From: Cyclobacteriaceae bacterium
GTDB taxonomy: Bacteria; Bacteroidota; Bacteroidia; Cytophagales; Cyclobacteriaceae
Direction: 5' to 3'
Assembly: GCA_019694875.1 (NCBI GenBank)
Contig: JAIBBC010000002.1
Span: 496,001-560,000, forward strand
DNA length: 64,000 nt
Positions 51,891-59,607 of the stretch are shown here, piece after piece. The notes beneath the pieces are model-generated. The model had not been told where the DNA came from. It was given only the letters and a program-made list of their open reading frames with translations, and made no database searches. Within the stretch, counting starts at the first letter, position 1, and every line of letters begins with the position of its first letter. The position numbers and the translations under genes are program-made.

Positions 51891-53120
51891 TTATTTAGAT
51901 GAATCGCTACTATTCAAGCTTTCAATGATTTTTTGCTCCTCCTCGGTTGCCAGCAATCCTCTCTTGCCTTCCCAGAACTTGGTTTTGTAATTGTTCCCTC
52001 TTTTATAAATACTCTTTTTGCGCCATATAGCACCATTACTAAACGGTTTTACATTCTCATGTTGAATGCTATTAGTAATCATTTCTGTTGTAAAAACATG
52101 AGTAATGTCCGTACCCTTTTTGTCGAACACATGAAGACTTGCGCTTGCCTTGCAGTACCTCGGATAGCATTTGTTTCCAAGCAATCCATATTGTACATAA
52201 GCACTAAAGGCTACAAGTTTAATTTTGGTTCCCAACAGGTTGAATGTTTTACTATATTGTAAACTCTCCTTAGGCAAGCTATAATTTGCTGAATAGATTA
52301 TCCCAGATTCCTTAAGAATATAAAATTCGCCCTCATACAAAAATTTCTCAACGCTTTGCCTGGGCTTAAAGGTAACCCTATAAAATTCACTCCCCAGCCC
52401 ATCAGATGTCTCGAACAAATCAAACGTGTAATCATTTCCGTCTTTAAATACATTGTCCAATTTTGATTCCGTTTCGAAGAGGCCGGGAATTCTTTCAATA
52501 TCCCATTGTTGTGGAATATCAATATCAGAACCCATTTTTGTATCAATTTTATATGGAACGTGTTTAGCCCTTGATTCAGAAACACTGACATTAACCTCAG
52601 TTTTTTTATTTGATTTGTATTCAATGTAATAGTCGACCAGTGCATCGGCAAATTTTGTGTATTTCCCATTTTTACTGACAAATTCTCTATAGTAGCAATT
52701 TAGTATCAAAGGTGATAGAGAATTCGATTTTGTCCTTTTCAATGAGTTTTTCAAAAAAGTAAAAGGCGTTTCTCCGGTTATGATGACTTCTTGAAGTGTG
52801 ATAGGCTGCTCTGTTAACCATATGGTGACAGAGTCTGTTAGCGTAATGGATGAGATACTTTGCTTGACGGGCTTGTAGCCCACGAATGACACTATTAGGG
52901 AATCATCGCTTTGACTAGATTCTATCCAAATCCTAAATTGCCCACGCGCATTGGTTACAGAACCCATCTTTGTTGAACTAAAATGGATGTTTGCAAAGGG
53001 AATCGCAGAGCCATCCTTTGAGTCTCTTACCGAGCCATATAGAGGTGTGATGGATTGGCTATAGGCAACTCCAAAACTTATGAGAAAGAACCCAACAATT
53101 GGAATGGATAGTGATTTCAT
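51891..53120 (-). CDS. exported carboxypeptidase-like-domain protein
   Basis: 409 residues. Signal peptide (LSIPIVGFFLISFGVAYSQ). CarboxypepD_reg-like domain ~25-110: LYGSVRDSKDGSAIPFANIHFSSTKMGSVTNARGQFRIWI, LIVSFVGYKPVKQSI. The remaining ~300 residues (DUF5686-like in outline, LILNCYYREFVSKNGKYTKFADALVDYYIEYKSN) look like a surface or periplasmic soluble domain, not a barrel. It may bind a surface ligand; function unknown. Bracketed by two truncated WYL fragments (51728 and 53281). Confidence 0.7.
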   Translation of the reverse strand: MKSLSIPIVGFFLISFGVAYSQSITPLYGSVRDSKDGSAIPFANIHFSSTKMGSVTNARGQFRIWIESSQSDDSLIVSFVGYKPVKQSISSITLTDSVTIWLTEQPITLQEVIITGETPFTFLKNSLKRTKSNSLSPLILNCYYREFVSKNGKYTKFADALVDYYIEYKSNKKTEVNVSVSESRAKHVPYKIDTKMGSDIDIPQQWDIERIPGLFETESKLDNVFKDGNDYTFDLFETSDGLGSEFYRVTFKPRQSVEKFLYEGEFYILKESGIIYSANYSLPKESLQYSKTFNLLGTKIKLVAFSAYVQYGLLGNKCYPRYCKASASLHVFDKKGTDITHVFTTEMITNSIQHENVKPFSNGAIWRKKSIYKRGNNYKTKFWEGKRGLLATEEEQKIIESLNSSDSSK

Positions 53121-53280
53121 TTTTCAATTTCGCTCTTCAATCTGTGCGGTATAGCTTTTCGAAAAGTGCAATTAAATTCGCTGCCAATCTTGTATTAAAC
53201 GATTGTATCCGATTGTAGTCGGTTGCATTCAAATATATTGGAATCGCGGTTTGTGTGTTTGGACAAAAAATTCTTTGATA

Positions 53281-53376
53281 TCTTATCTTTCGTCCATGAA
53301 ATCGCATCGACCGCCTTACTGCCATGCTCTTACTCGTCCAGAGGGTTTGGCCTTACCTAAATTAAATAAAAGCGAA
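53281..53376 (+). pseudogene. truncated, frameshifted 5' fragment of a WYL regulator gene, copy B
   Basis: TATCTTTCGTCCATGAAATCGCATCGACCGCCTTACTGCC-type sequence repeats the WYL start region, but one extra A after ATGA shifts the frame at codon 2. Its 3' end joins the same tail as copy A (TTACCT...AATTAAATAAAAGC), so both fragments share one truncated ancestor. The surrounding 53121-53434 has no gene. Confidence 0.55.
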
Positions 53377-53434
53377 TGAATTACAGCGTGTGCTGTGAGC
53401 TTGAGTCAGAACAAGTGCTGAAGGCGTAGCGGTG

Positions 53435-53785
53435 TCATGTATTTGGCTTGCGGATTTGATCAGCCAGTTTCTTCGGGGCTACTTCACAATAGGCTGTTGT
53501 TAGCGCGTCAACAAACAATTCCTTTTTCACTTTCCGCAGTTCTACCAATGTCCAGCCCTGCTTTCCCCATTTATTGTCGACCGGGAAAATGATAGCCTTG
53601 TTTCCGGCCGATGAAAAAACGTCCTGGTCGATCTCCGATAATTTAAGGCAGGCACGCTTGTTCGCCTCATCATAGGTGGCAAATATTTTCTTTTTTACCC
53701 GAAAAGAAGTTTTCTCGAAGTGTGATTCTTCGGTTGCTTCCGGAAAGGAGAGGGCCAGTTTTCTGAATGTTATGAATGATACCAT
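53435..53785 (-). CDS. MmcQ/YjbR family DNA-binding-like protein
   Basis: 116 residues. YjbR pattern: FRKLALSFPEATEESHFEKTSFRVKKKIFATYDEANKRACLKLS, then the GKQGWTLVELRKVKKELFVDALTTAYCEVAPKKL segment. Cytoplasmic, about the normal length. The family fold resembles DNA-binding domains, but the role is unproven. Stand-alone gene. Confidence 0.85.
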   Translation of the reverse strand: MVSFITFRKLALSFPEATEESHFEKTSFRVKKKIFATYDEANKRACLKLSEIDQDVFSSAGNKAIIFPVDNKWGKQGWTLVELRKVKKELFVDALTTAYCEVAPKKLADQIRKPNT

Positions 53786-53835
53786 AGTTGCATGCTGCCG
53801 AAGTCTGGTATTACCTGACCCGTTAGATTACAAAG

Positions 53836-54039
53836 TTATTGCGGGCAGTTCTTTAACTTTTCCTTCAGCATTTCAATTTCTTTGCCGGATTGCTCACGCA
53901 GCCGTTCGGCAGCAAGCTGTTGGTCCTCCCGCAGGGTTCTTTCTTTTTGAGCTTCGATTTTCTGAATGGTCGCGTACGCGAACATCCCGATCAGCAAAGC
54001 GGTTTGGATACCGAGTAAGATTGCAAATTTTACTTTCAT
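53836..54039 (-). CDS. small TM protein with coiled-coil tail
   Basis: 67 residues. One helix (FAILLGIQTALLIGMFAYAT) followed by a strongly charged coiled coil (IQKIEAQKERTLREDQQLAAERLREQSGKEIEMLKEKLKN). Resembles small anchored coiled-coil proteins; no family named. Between YjbR and DUF2071 copy 2. Confidence 0.5.
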   Translation of the reverse strand: MKVKFAILLGIQTALLIGMFAYATIQKIEAQKERTLREDQQLAAERLREQSGKEIEMLKEKLKNCPQ

Positions 54040-54103
54040 AGTTTAGGGATTTTGTATTGCTATACCTGCTGTTAATGAGTTCAAAAACAATCCAGCTGCG
54101 TTT

Positions 54104-54814
54104 TCAAATCGTGCGACCTTCTTTTACTTTAATCGCTGATCCTTCTGCCAGAAAAACAGATTTTGGAATCTCACGGTCAAGAAAGGAAAAGGCCTGCCCG
54201 TAAAGATCGCCAAAATTAACATCAATGGAATACGCTTTTGTGGGATAGACTTCCCATCGCGGGTGTTCCACACCGTACTCGGAGGTTACGGTGTCGCTTA
54301 TTTTTGTGTAGCCCCAATAATGTTCGGTGATAAACTCTTCCTCGCTGCCGGGCTGAATTAAGGCTGACGTATTTTGCGTTACAACCTTAAATGAATTCCA
54401 GTTTTTCTTTTTCCATTGGTATTCCACGGTTAACGTGTCGGGCGCGCTGTTCCAGGAATGGCGCATCGGCATTGTTTTATAGTGCTCTTTGTAGATTGTG
54501 TTGGCGACAAATGTGAGGGCGGGCTTGGGTACGATTTCGCTAATGAATACCACGCCCCGTTTCCATTCGCCCTGATCATTATAGCGGACGTAAAACCTGA
54601 GGTTTACTTCCTCAAAATTTACATGAAAAGGAATCTTAACTCCCTTTACGCGGGTGTTCTGAAACATGAAGCCCACCAGGCTCACATAACAGGTATTATT
54701 CCAAAGATCGATCTCCGTTTTATGCGGTAAATAGGGGCGAAGTATATTGTTGTCAACAGCATAATTGGCCATTGCCAGTTTTCTCCATTCGGCTTGTAAA
54801 AATGTTTTGCTCAT
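54104..54814 (-). CDS. DUF2071 (YqjF-like) protein, copy 2
   Basis: 236 residues, same domain features as copy 1, with about 17 amino-acid differences between them. The similarity also covers a few bases upstream of the start codon but stops just after the stop codon. Divergent from the intact WYL regulator (start at 54990), 175 bp away, so it may be a regulatory target or neighbour of it. Confidence 0.88.
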   Translation of the reverse strand: MSKTFLQAEWRKLAMANYAVDNNILRPYLPHKTEIDLWNNTCYVSLVGFMFQNTRVKGVKIPFHVNFEEVNLRFYVRYNDQGEWKRGVVFISEIVPKPALTFVANTIYKEHYKTMPMRHSWNSAPDTLTVEYQWKKKNWNSFKVVTQNTSALIQPGSEEEFITEHYWGYTKISDTVTSEYGVEHPRWEVYPTKAYSIDVNFGDLYGQAFSFLDREIPKSVFLAEGSAIKVKEGRTI

Positions 54815-54989
54815 GGTGTAGAACCGTGGTTATCTCTTTAGGGTCTATAATCTTTTGTTACGTAAGCATTCATGGTAGCTGCAACCTTGTTTTTTGTCCG
54901 TTATCACCGCCCTCCAAGATAACTTTCTCACCCGCCTCTTCCAACGGCATCACCCGCGCCATTTCGCATCAATTATTTATCTTTCACCC

Positions 54990-55946
54990 ATGAACCGGAT
55001 CGATCGCCTTACTGCCATGCTTGTGCACCTGCAACCCAAGAAGGTGGTGAAGGCTGAAGAAATGTCTGACCGGTTTGAAATCAGCCTGCGTACGGTGTAC
55101 CGCGATGTAAAGGCGCTGATGGAAGCGGGCGTGCCCATCGGCTCGGAAGCGGGCAAAGGTTATTTCATTGTCGATGGCTATCATCTTCCCCCGGTTATGT
55201 TCACGCAGGACGAGGCCAGCTCCATGCTGCTTGCAGGCAAGTTTGTGGAGAAGATGGGCGACAAGTCGATGAAGGCTGCCTTCGAATCGGCCATGTTCAA
55301 GATCAAGGCGGTTCTCAGTGACCCTGAAAAGGAACATCTCGACCAACTGTATTCTCATGTTGAAATTTCGGTGGCTACACGGCCGGTTCAAAACGATTTT
55401 CCGGACCACTTCCTGACGGATATTCAGCGTGCAGCGGTTAAAAAGCTTGTGCTTGAAATTGAGTACAGCAGCAACCAGGAAGAGCATACGAAACGCGAGG
55501 TTGAACCGATCGGATTGTTTTACTACAGTGCTGCGTGGCACCTGATCGCGTGGTGCAGGCTGCGTAACGGCTACCGCGATTTCCGGGCGGACCGAATTAA
55601 AAATCTTAAATCGACCGGCAAAACGTTCGAAGGCCGCAACCTGCTGTCGCTGCAGGAATATTTCAAGAGTGTTTTTCATAGCCATCACGGCATGCAGAAG
55701 GTGGTGGCAACGTTTAACAAGGAGAGTCTTTATGGCCGCCCGCTTTACGGCAGCATTTCGCAAACCGACCTGGGCGATAAACTTCGCGCTGAGTTTATGA
55801 TTGAAAACCTCGACCACATGGTAAGCTGGCTGGTGATGTTCGGCACGGGCGTAACGGTGGAAGAGCCTGAAGAGCTACGCAACCGATTGGCAGACTTTGC
55901 CGAAACACTCGCATCGCATCATGGCAGCGTGAAAGTGATCGGTTAA
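54990..55946 (+). CDS. WYL-domain (YafY-type) transcriptional regulator
   Basis: 318 residues from the ATG at 54990; the frame upstream corresponds to a noncoding region that is shared with truncated copies. Winged-HTH at ~1-60 (MNRIDRLTAMLVHLQPKKVVKAEEMSDRFEISLRTVYRDVKAL). WYL domain ~140-220 (LEIEYSSNQEEHTKREVEPIGLFYYSAAWHLIAWCRLRNGYRDFRADRIKNLKSTG) and a WCX-like C-terminal domain (VVATFNKESLYGRP...LVMFGTGVTVEEPEELRNRLADFAETL). Ligand-responsive DNA-binding protein. The likely operator for its neighbour is the pair of palindromes at 55959-56028. Confidence 0.9.
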   Translation: MNRIDRLTAMLVHLQPKKVVKAEEMSDRFEISLRTVYRDVKALMEAGVPIGSEAGKGYFIVDGYHLPPVMFTQDEASSMLLAGKFVEKMGDKSMKAAFESAMFKIKAVLSDPEKEHLDQLYSHVEISVATRPVQNDFPDHFLTDIQRAAVKKLVLEIEYSSNQEEHTKREVEPIGLFYYSAAWHLIAWCRLRNGYRDFRADRIKNLKSTGKTFEGRNLLSLQEYFKSVFHSHHGMQKVVATFNKESLYGRPLYGSISQTDLGDKLRAEFMIENLDHMVSWLVMFGTGVTVEEPEELRNRLADFAETLASHHGSVKVIG

Positions 55947-55958
55947 ACCCGTTTCTGC

Positions 55959-56028
55959 TGACATACAGCTGTCAGTACCTCATAAAAATGTTTGAAAATT
56001 CTGTTTCTATGCTGACATAGGGCTGTCA
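55959..56028 (+). promoter_or_regulatory. two TGACA-N6-TGTCA palindromes in the GyrI-like promoter
   Basis: TGACATACAGCTGTCA at 55959-55974 and TGACATAGGGCTGTCA at 56013-56028 are two copies, 54 bp apart, of an inverted repeat with 5-bp arms (TGACA/TGTCA). They lie 36 to 106 bp before the ATG at 56065 and directly after the WYL gene, which is the best candidate binder. Confidence 0.6.
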
Positions 56029-56064
56029 TGCAGCAATCGTTGATTAGCAAAAAAAATCAACGTT

Positions 56065-56535
56065 ATGACTACCACTGTATCTCAACCCATTGCCAGGCGC
56101 ATTAAGCCGATCAGTTTTCTTTTCTTCCGCACAGAAACTACCGTAAACGAGCTTGGACGATTCTTTGATGTTGCACCCAAACTTTATGCGGAAGCGGTGA
56201 AAAACAATCTTCACATTACCGGCCCGGTTCACTGGCACTATGCCGGCTTCACCGATATTCAAAAATCATTCACGCTCGAAATTGCATTGCCGGTGGCAGA
56301 AGTCACTCCCGGGTACGATGGCGCGTTTCACGTTAAGCGAACGGATGACTTCGCGTGTCTTTCGCTTATCCATGAAGGAAAATGGCACGAAATGCCGCGT
56401 AGCTATGAAGCATTGATTGGGTATGCGGCTCAAAACGGGTTCAGGCCTTCGGGTAACAACCGCGAGATTTATGTGAATGTCGACTTTGCCAACCCGGATG
56501 CTAATGTTACAGAAATTCAACTGGGCATTCTTTAA
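56065..56535 (+). CDS. GyrI-like small-molecule-binding protein
   Basis: 156 residues: FLFFRTETTVNELGRFFDVAPKLYAEAVKNNLHITGPVHWHYAGF, then FTLEIALPVAE, FHVKRTDDFACLSLIHEGKWHEMPRSYEALIGYAAQNGFRPSGNNREIYVN. This is the AraC effector-binding/GyrI fold without a DNA-binding domain. Such stand-alone proteins bind small hydrophobic or metabolite ligands in the cytoplasm. It is the first gene of the run after the WYL regulator and carries its operators. Confidence 0.8.
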   Translation: MTTTVSQPIARRIKPISFLFFRTETTVNELGRFFDVAPKLYAEAVKNNLHITGPVHWHYAGFTDIQKSFTLEIALPVAEVTPGYDGAFHVKRTDDFACLSLIHEGKWHEMPRSYEALIGYAAQNGFRPSGNNREIYVNVDFANPDANVTEIQLGIL

Positions 56536-56545
56536 GTCGTCAGGA

Positions 56546-57010
56546 ATGAAAAAGTTTATTCTGATTGTCGGCATACTGGTGGCAGCACTTGCTCTGTTTA
56601 TGTCTGGCAAGGTTTCCGCACAAACCAATACCTCTATGAGAATGAATGCCGGAATTATTACTGCCAGGTTGCAGGAAACGAAAACCTTTTATACCTCCAA
56701 ACTTGGATTTACCGTAGTGTTTGAGAATGAGTTCTACCTGTTGTTACAGACTCCGGGCGGCAACGATCAAATCAGCTTTCTGCTTCCCAACCATCCAACG
56801 CAACAGCGTGTCTTTCAAATGGCCTTTGGCGGAAGCGGGGTGTACCTGACGATTGAAGTACACGATGTGGATGCTGTGTATAAGCAGATTCAGGCGCTTG
56901 GTGTGCCGATCGAAATTGCGATACGCAATGAAGACTGGGGCGACCGTCACTTTGCCATTAAAGATCCGAACGGGATTGGAATTGATATTGTAACCTATAC
57001 AAAACCCTGA
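56546..57010 (+). CDS. exported VOC (glyoxalase-like) protein
   Basis: 154 residues from the ATG at 56546, selected because it opens a signal peptide (MKKFILIVGILVAALALFM). The VOC domain follows: MNAGIITARLQETKTFYTSKLGFTVVFENEFYLLLQTPGG, VDAVYKQIQALGVPIEIAI and the typical ending RHFAIKDPNGIGIDIV. VOC proteins usually are cytoplasmic metal enzymes or binding proteins; export is unusual. Starts 11 bp after the GyrI-like stop. Confidence 0.75.
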   Translation: MKKFILIVGILVAALALFMSGKVSAQTNTSMRMNAGIITARLQETKTFYTSKLGFTVVFENEFYLLLQTPGGNDQISFLLPNHPTQQRVFQMAFGGSGVYLTIEVHDVDAVYKQIQALGVPIEIAIRNEDWGDRHFAIKDPNGIGIDIVTYTKP

Positions 57011-57016
57011 TTGTAA

Positions 57017-57232
57017 ATGGAAGTGCTTGTATTTAAAACGTCTGTAGAAACGCATCAGCATGTTAAATCGCTGAAGCCGCTGCTGGATTCGGCAGCAGGT
57101 AAGGGGAAATGGAATTTCGCGCTGGATGATTGCGACCGCATTCTGCGCATTGTATCGAACCGCATTCAGCCGCTTGCAGCGATTAACCTGTTGAGAGAAA
57201 ATGGCTATGAGTGTTCGGAACTGGAAGATTAA
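57017..57232 (+). CDS. HMA-like small protein without CxxC
   Basis: 71 residues: EVLVFKTSVETHQHVKSLKPLLDSAAGKGKWNFALDDCDRILRIVSNRIQPLAAINLLRENGYECSELED. The fold pattern (strand-helix-strand-strand-helix-strand) matches heavy-metal-associated domains, but the metal-binding CxxC is absent; the Cys residues lie elsewhere. A binding role for a non-metal ligand is possible. 6 bp after the VOC gene. Confidence 0.6.
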   Translation: MEVLVFKTSVETHQHVKSLKPLLDSAAGKGKWNFALDDCDRILRIVSNRIQPLAAINLLRENGYECSELED

Positions 57233-57241
57233 TGATGTGCT

Positions 57242-57766
57242 ATGAGGAAAGTTATTTTATGTGTGGCGGTGAGCCTGGATGGATTGATTGAAGGCCCGAA
57301 CGGAGAATATGACTGGTGCCTGACGGATCAGGACTATGGCATGAGTGCATTTATAAAGCGCATTGATACGATTTTTTACGGACGGAAGAGCTACGAGATG
57401 ATGTTGCATGCACAACAAGGGGGCGACATCAATCCATACGCGAAAATGAAGTCGTATGTGTTTTCGAATACACTCGCGAAACCTTTTGAGGGTACAGAGC
57501 TTGTGTCGGGCGATTTATCTTCGAAGGTTAACGCGTTAAAAAATCAACCGGGAAAAGATATCTGGCTATGGGGCGGTGCATCGCTTACCACTTCGTTTCT
57601 GAATGCCGGTTTAATCGATGAAATGATTTTGGCGGTTCACCCGGTTGTGCTGGGCGCTGGCAAACCTCTTTTCAGCAACATTGATGGACGAAAACATTTT
57701 ACGCTGAGGTCAAGTGAAGCTTATTCTTCCGGATTGGTGATGCTGACATACGAAGCCAAAAAATGA
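57242..57766 (+). CDS. dihydrofolate reductase family (RibD C-terminal-like) protein
   Basis: 174 residues. Family marks: KVILCVAVSLDGLIEGPNGEYDW near the N-terminus, IDTIFYGRKSYEMM, DIWLWGGASLTTSFLNAGLIDEMILAVHPVVLGAGKPLF. NADPH-dependent reductase fold (RibD C-terminal/DHFR superfamily), soluble. Substrate unclear. Follows the HMA-like gene by 9 bp. Confidence 0.9.
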   Translation: MRKVILCVAVSLDGLIEGPNGEYDWCLTDQDYGMSAFIKRIDTIFYGRKSYEMMLHAQQGGDINPYAKMKSYVFSNTLAKPFEGTELVSGDLSSKVNALKNQPGKDIWLWGGASLTTSFLNAGLIDEMILAVHPVVLGAGKPLFSNIDGRKHFTLRSSEAYSSGLVMLTYEAKK

Positions 57767-57781
57767 TTGTACTTTTGCCGC

Positions 57782-58357
57782 GTGGATTTACGCGACAAAG
57801 TCAGGGCAACGGAAGCGGTATTTGAAAAGCTGGATGCGGAAATAGCATCTTTTCAATCGTGGTCGGGCCTGCATTGTAAATTCGGCTGTGGCAAATGCTG
57901 CTTTAAACCTGATATCGAAGCTACGATCCTGGAGTTTCTTCCTTTCGCGCATTATCTCTATGAGAACAATCTTGCTTTCGAGTGGCTGGATAAGATAAAG
58001 TCGGGCGACTCGTCTATTTGCTACATCCTGAATCCCACGCAGGCAGGAGCGGGGCTGTGCACAGAATACAAACATCGCGGTTTAATCTGCAGGTTGTTTG
58101 GTTATTCGGCACGCACAAACAAGTATGCGGAGAAGGAATTGGTAACGTGCCAGATTATTAAATCTGAACAATCCGAAAATTATCAGCAGGCTGCGAAAAG
58201 GGTTACGGAAGGCTCGGGTGAAATTCCGATGATGAATCAGTACTACATGCAGCTGCATTCCATTGACATGGACCTTACCCGTGACTTTTACCCGATCAAT
58301 GAAGCAATCAAGCGTGCTATTGAAACGGTGCTGGCGTGGTATGCTTACCGCGAGTAA
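57782..58357 (+). CDS. YkgJ-type cysteine cluster protein
   Basis: 191 residues. The start is uncertain: GTG at 57782 gives VDLRDKVRATEAVF, which fits the family start; a TTG at 57767 would add five residues. Metal site: FGCGKCCFKPDIEATILEF with the CxxCC motif, and later AGLCTEYKHRGLICRLFGY with two further Cys, plus a Cys before IIKSE. YkgJ proteins bind Zn or Fe-S clusters. Begins 15 bp after the reductase-like gene, same run. Confidence 0.8.
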   Translation: MDLRDKVRATEAVFEKLDAEIASFQSWSGLHCKFGCGKCCFKPDIEATILEFLPFAHYLYENNLAFEWLDKIKSGDSSICYILNPTQAGAGLCTEYKHRGLICRLFGYSARTNKYAEKELVTCQIIKSEQSENYQQAAKRVTEGSGEIPMMNQYYMQLHSIDMDLTRDFYPINEAIKRAIETVLAWYAYRE

Positions 58358-58561
58358 TTACTTTATCAAATCATCCAGTAATACGGATGTCTGCCGGACA
58401 GCGACTTTAACTGCGGGCGCAGCGAGTTGTTTTACAGGTTTAATGGACACGTCACCAGACTCAGTTTGTGCCGGCTTAAACCAAAGCGTGATCATGATGA
58501 TAACGGCAACCAGGATGCCGATCAGGAGGGTTAATTCTTTATAGGTAAACTTCCATTTCAT
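58358..58561 (-). CDS. 67-aa single-helix membrane protein
   Basis: From the ATG at 58561: MKWKFTYKELTLLIGILVAV, one helix, then a periplasmic-side tail FKPAQTESGDVSIKPVKQLAAPAVKVAVRQTSVLLDDLIK. A longer frame upstream is possible but starts in polar sequence without RBS support. Not recognised. Convergent with the YkgJ gene. Confidence 0.55.
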   Translation of the reverse strand: MKWKFTYKELTLLIGILVAVIIMITLWFKPAQTESGDVSIKPVKQLAAPAVKVAVRQTSVLLDDLIK

Positions 58562-58754
58562 GACGCCCGGTTCTTTACGAATGCTATGCCAATTGAAAAG
58601 AACCTCTTTTTTAGTGCTTTTTTGGGGATTAATACCCCGGGGTTGTTCGCTTCTGGACAATTGCGCTGAACTTTTCCGTACAGTATTTACTTTTAGGGGT
58701 CGGGAAGGTTACTGACTGCAATTGAAAAAGGATTAAATCCTGTCGTTTTGCAGA

Positions 58755-58762
58755 TAAATTTG
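58755..58762 (+). promoter_or_regulatory. Bacteroidota -7 box TAAATTTG before the thioredoxin gene
   Basis: TAAATTTG fits the Bacteroidota -7 consensus TAnnTTTG and lies 28 bp before the ATG at 58791, giving a short leader. The -33 TTG element is not clear at the ideal spacing. Confidence 0.4.
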
Positions 58763-58790
58763 TAGTCGTCCAAAACGTTGAATCACGGGT

Positions 58791-59324
58791 ATGAAAAAAG
58801 TAGTTTTTAGTGCGGCACTGATGGCAATCCTCGCGCTCGGGATGTCATTCAGGCCTGTGCCAACAGGAGAGGTGAAATGGCTTACCATTGAAGAAGCTGT
58901 TGAAAAATCGAAAACCGAGAAACGGAAGATTTTTATTGATGTGTATACCGACTGGTGTGGCTGGTGTAAGGTGATGGACAAAAACACGTTCAGCGAACCG
59001 AAGGTGGCCCAGATTCTCAACGAAAAATTCTATCCCGTTAAATTCAATGCCGAGCAGCATCAGGATGTTGTGCTGAACGGTAAGACCTACAAATTCATTA
59101 CTGTTGAAAACCGGGGCTATCACGAGCTGGCGGCCGCGCTTCTCAATAATCAGCTTAGCTACCCTACGGTGGTTTTCCTGGACGATAATTTCAATATTAT
59201 TCAGCCATTACCCGGCTACCGAAAGCCGGAGGAGTTTCATCCGATCATTCAGTTTATCGGGGAGGATCACTACAAAACCATTAAGTGGGCCGATTGGCAG
59301 TCGAGTTATAAATCACCGTATTAA
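58791..59324 (+). CDS. exported thioredoxin-fold protein
   Basis: 177 residues. Signal peptide (MKKVVFSAALMAILALGMSF). Thioredoxin active site in DVYTDWCGWCKVMDKNTFS (CGWC) and VKFNAEQHQD. The cis-Pro loop is SYPTVVFLDD. DUF255/thioredoxin_7-type, periplasmic disulphide chemistry or a chaperone role. Single-gene unit with its own promoter and terminator. Confidence 0.9.
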   Translation: MKKVVFSAALMAILALGMSFRPVPTGEVKWLTIEEAVEKSKTEKRKIFIDVYTDWCGWCKVMDKNTFSEPKVAQILNEKFYPVKFNAEQHQDVVLNGKTYKFITVENRGYHELAAALLNNQLSYPTVVFLDDNFNIIQPLPGYRKPEEFHPIIQFIGEDHYKTIKWADWQSSYKSPY

Positions 59325-59352
59325 CGTTTTTACCTGACCTGTACCTAAAATG

Positions 59353-59387
59353 AAAAAGCCCTGACGATGAATGCCAGGGCTTTTTTT
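59353..59387. terminator. bidirectional intrinsic terminator
   Basis: AAAAAGCCCTG at 59353-59363 pairs with CAGGGCTTTTT at 59375-59385, loop of 11 nt, T-run after. It lies between convergent genes (58791-59324 plus, 59408-59536 minus) and fits both directions. Confidence 0.88.
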
Positions 59388-59407
59388 ATGATCACAAAGC
59401 ACAATAC

Positions 59408-59536
59408 TTAGTGCTTCTTCTCTTCGTCTTTTGTTTTCAGATAATCGGTATAGCCCATTGCTGCTGCGAAACCAACCAGTACGGCTACGATTGCGATGAA
59501 TAAGTTTCCTCCGTCTGCCAAAAATTGCTGAAACAT
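59408..59536 (-). CDS. 42-aa single-helix membrane protein
   Basis: From the ATG at 59536: MFQQFLADGGNLFIAIVAVL followed by VGFAAAMGYTDYLKTKDEEKKH. One clear membrane helix with short flanks, basic end, good frame up to the terminator. Convergent with the thioredoxin gene. Family not recognised. Confidence 0.65.
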   Translation of the reverse strand: MFQQFLADGGNLFIAIVAVLVGFAAAMGYTDYLKTKDEEKKH

Positions 59537-59607
59537 GATATCAGGGTTTTAACGGTGTCAAAATTAGGTCTTTTGGTCGGAATTCCGAATACATTTTCAT
59601 TCAAAAA

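Noticed and set aside
43619-54814. Composite transposon with DUF2071 genes as ends
   Set aside because: No transposase and no terminal inverted repeats are visible on either copy; duplication by another route is more likely.
54984-55817. 277-codon open frame antisense to the WYL regulator
   Set aside because: It is a mirror of the WYL gene, which has clear wHTH and WYL domains; the antisense translation shows no domain.
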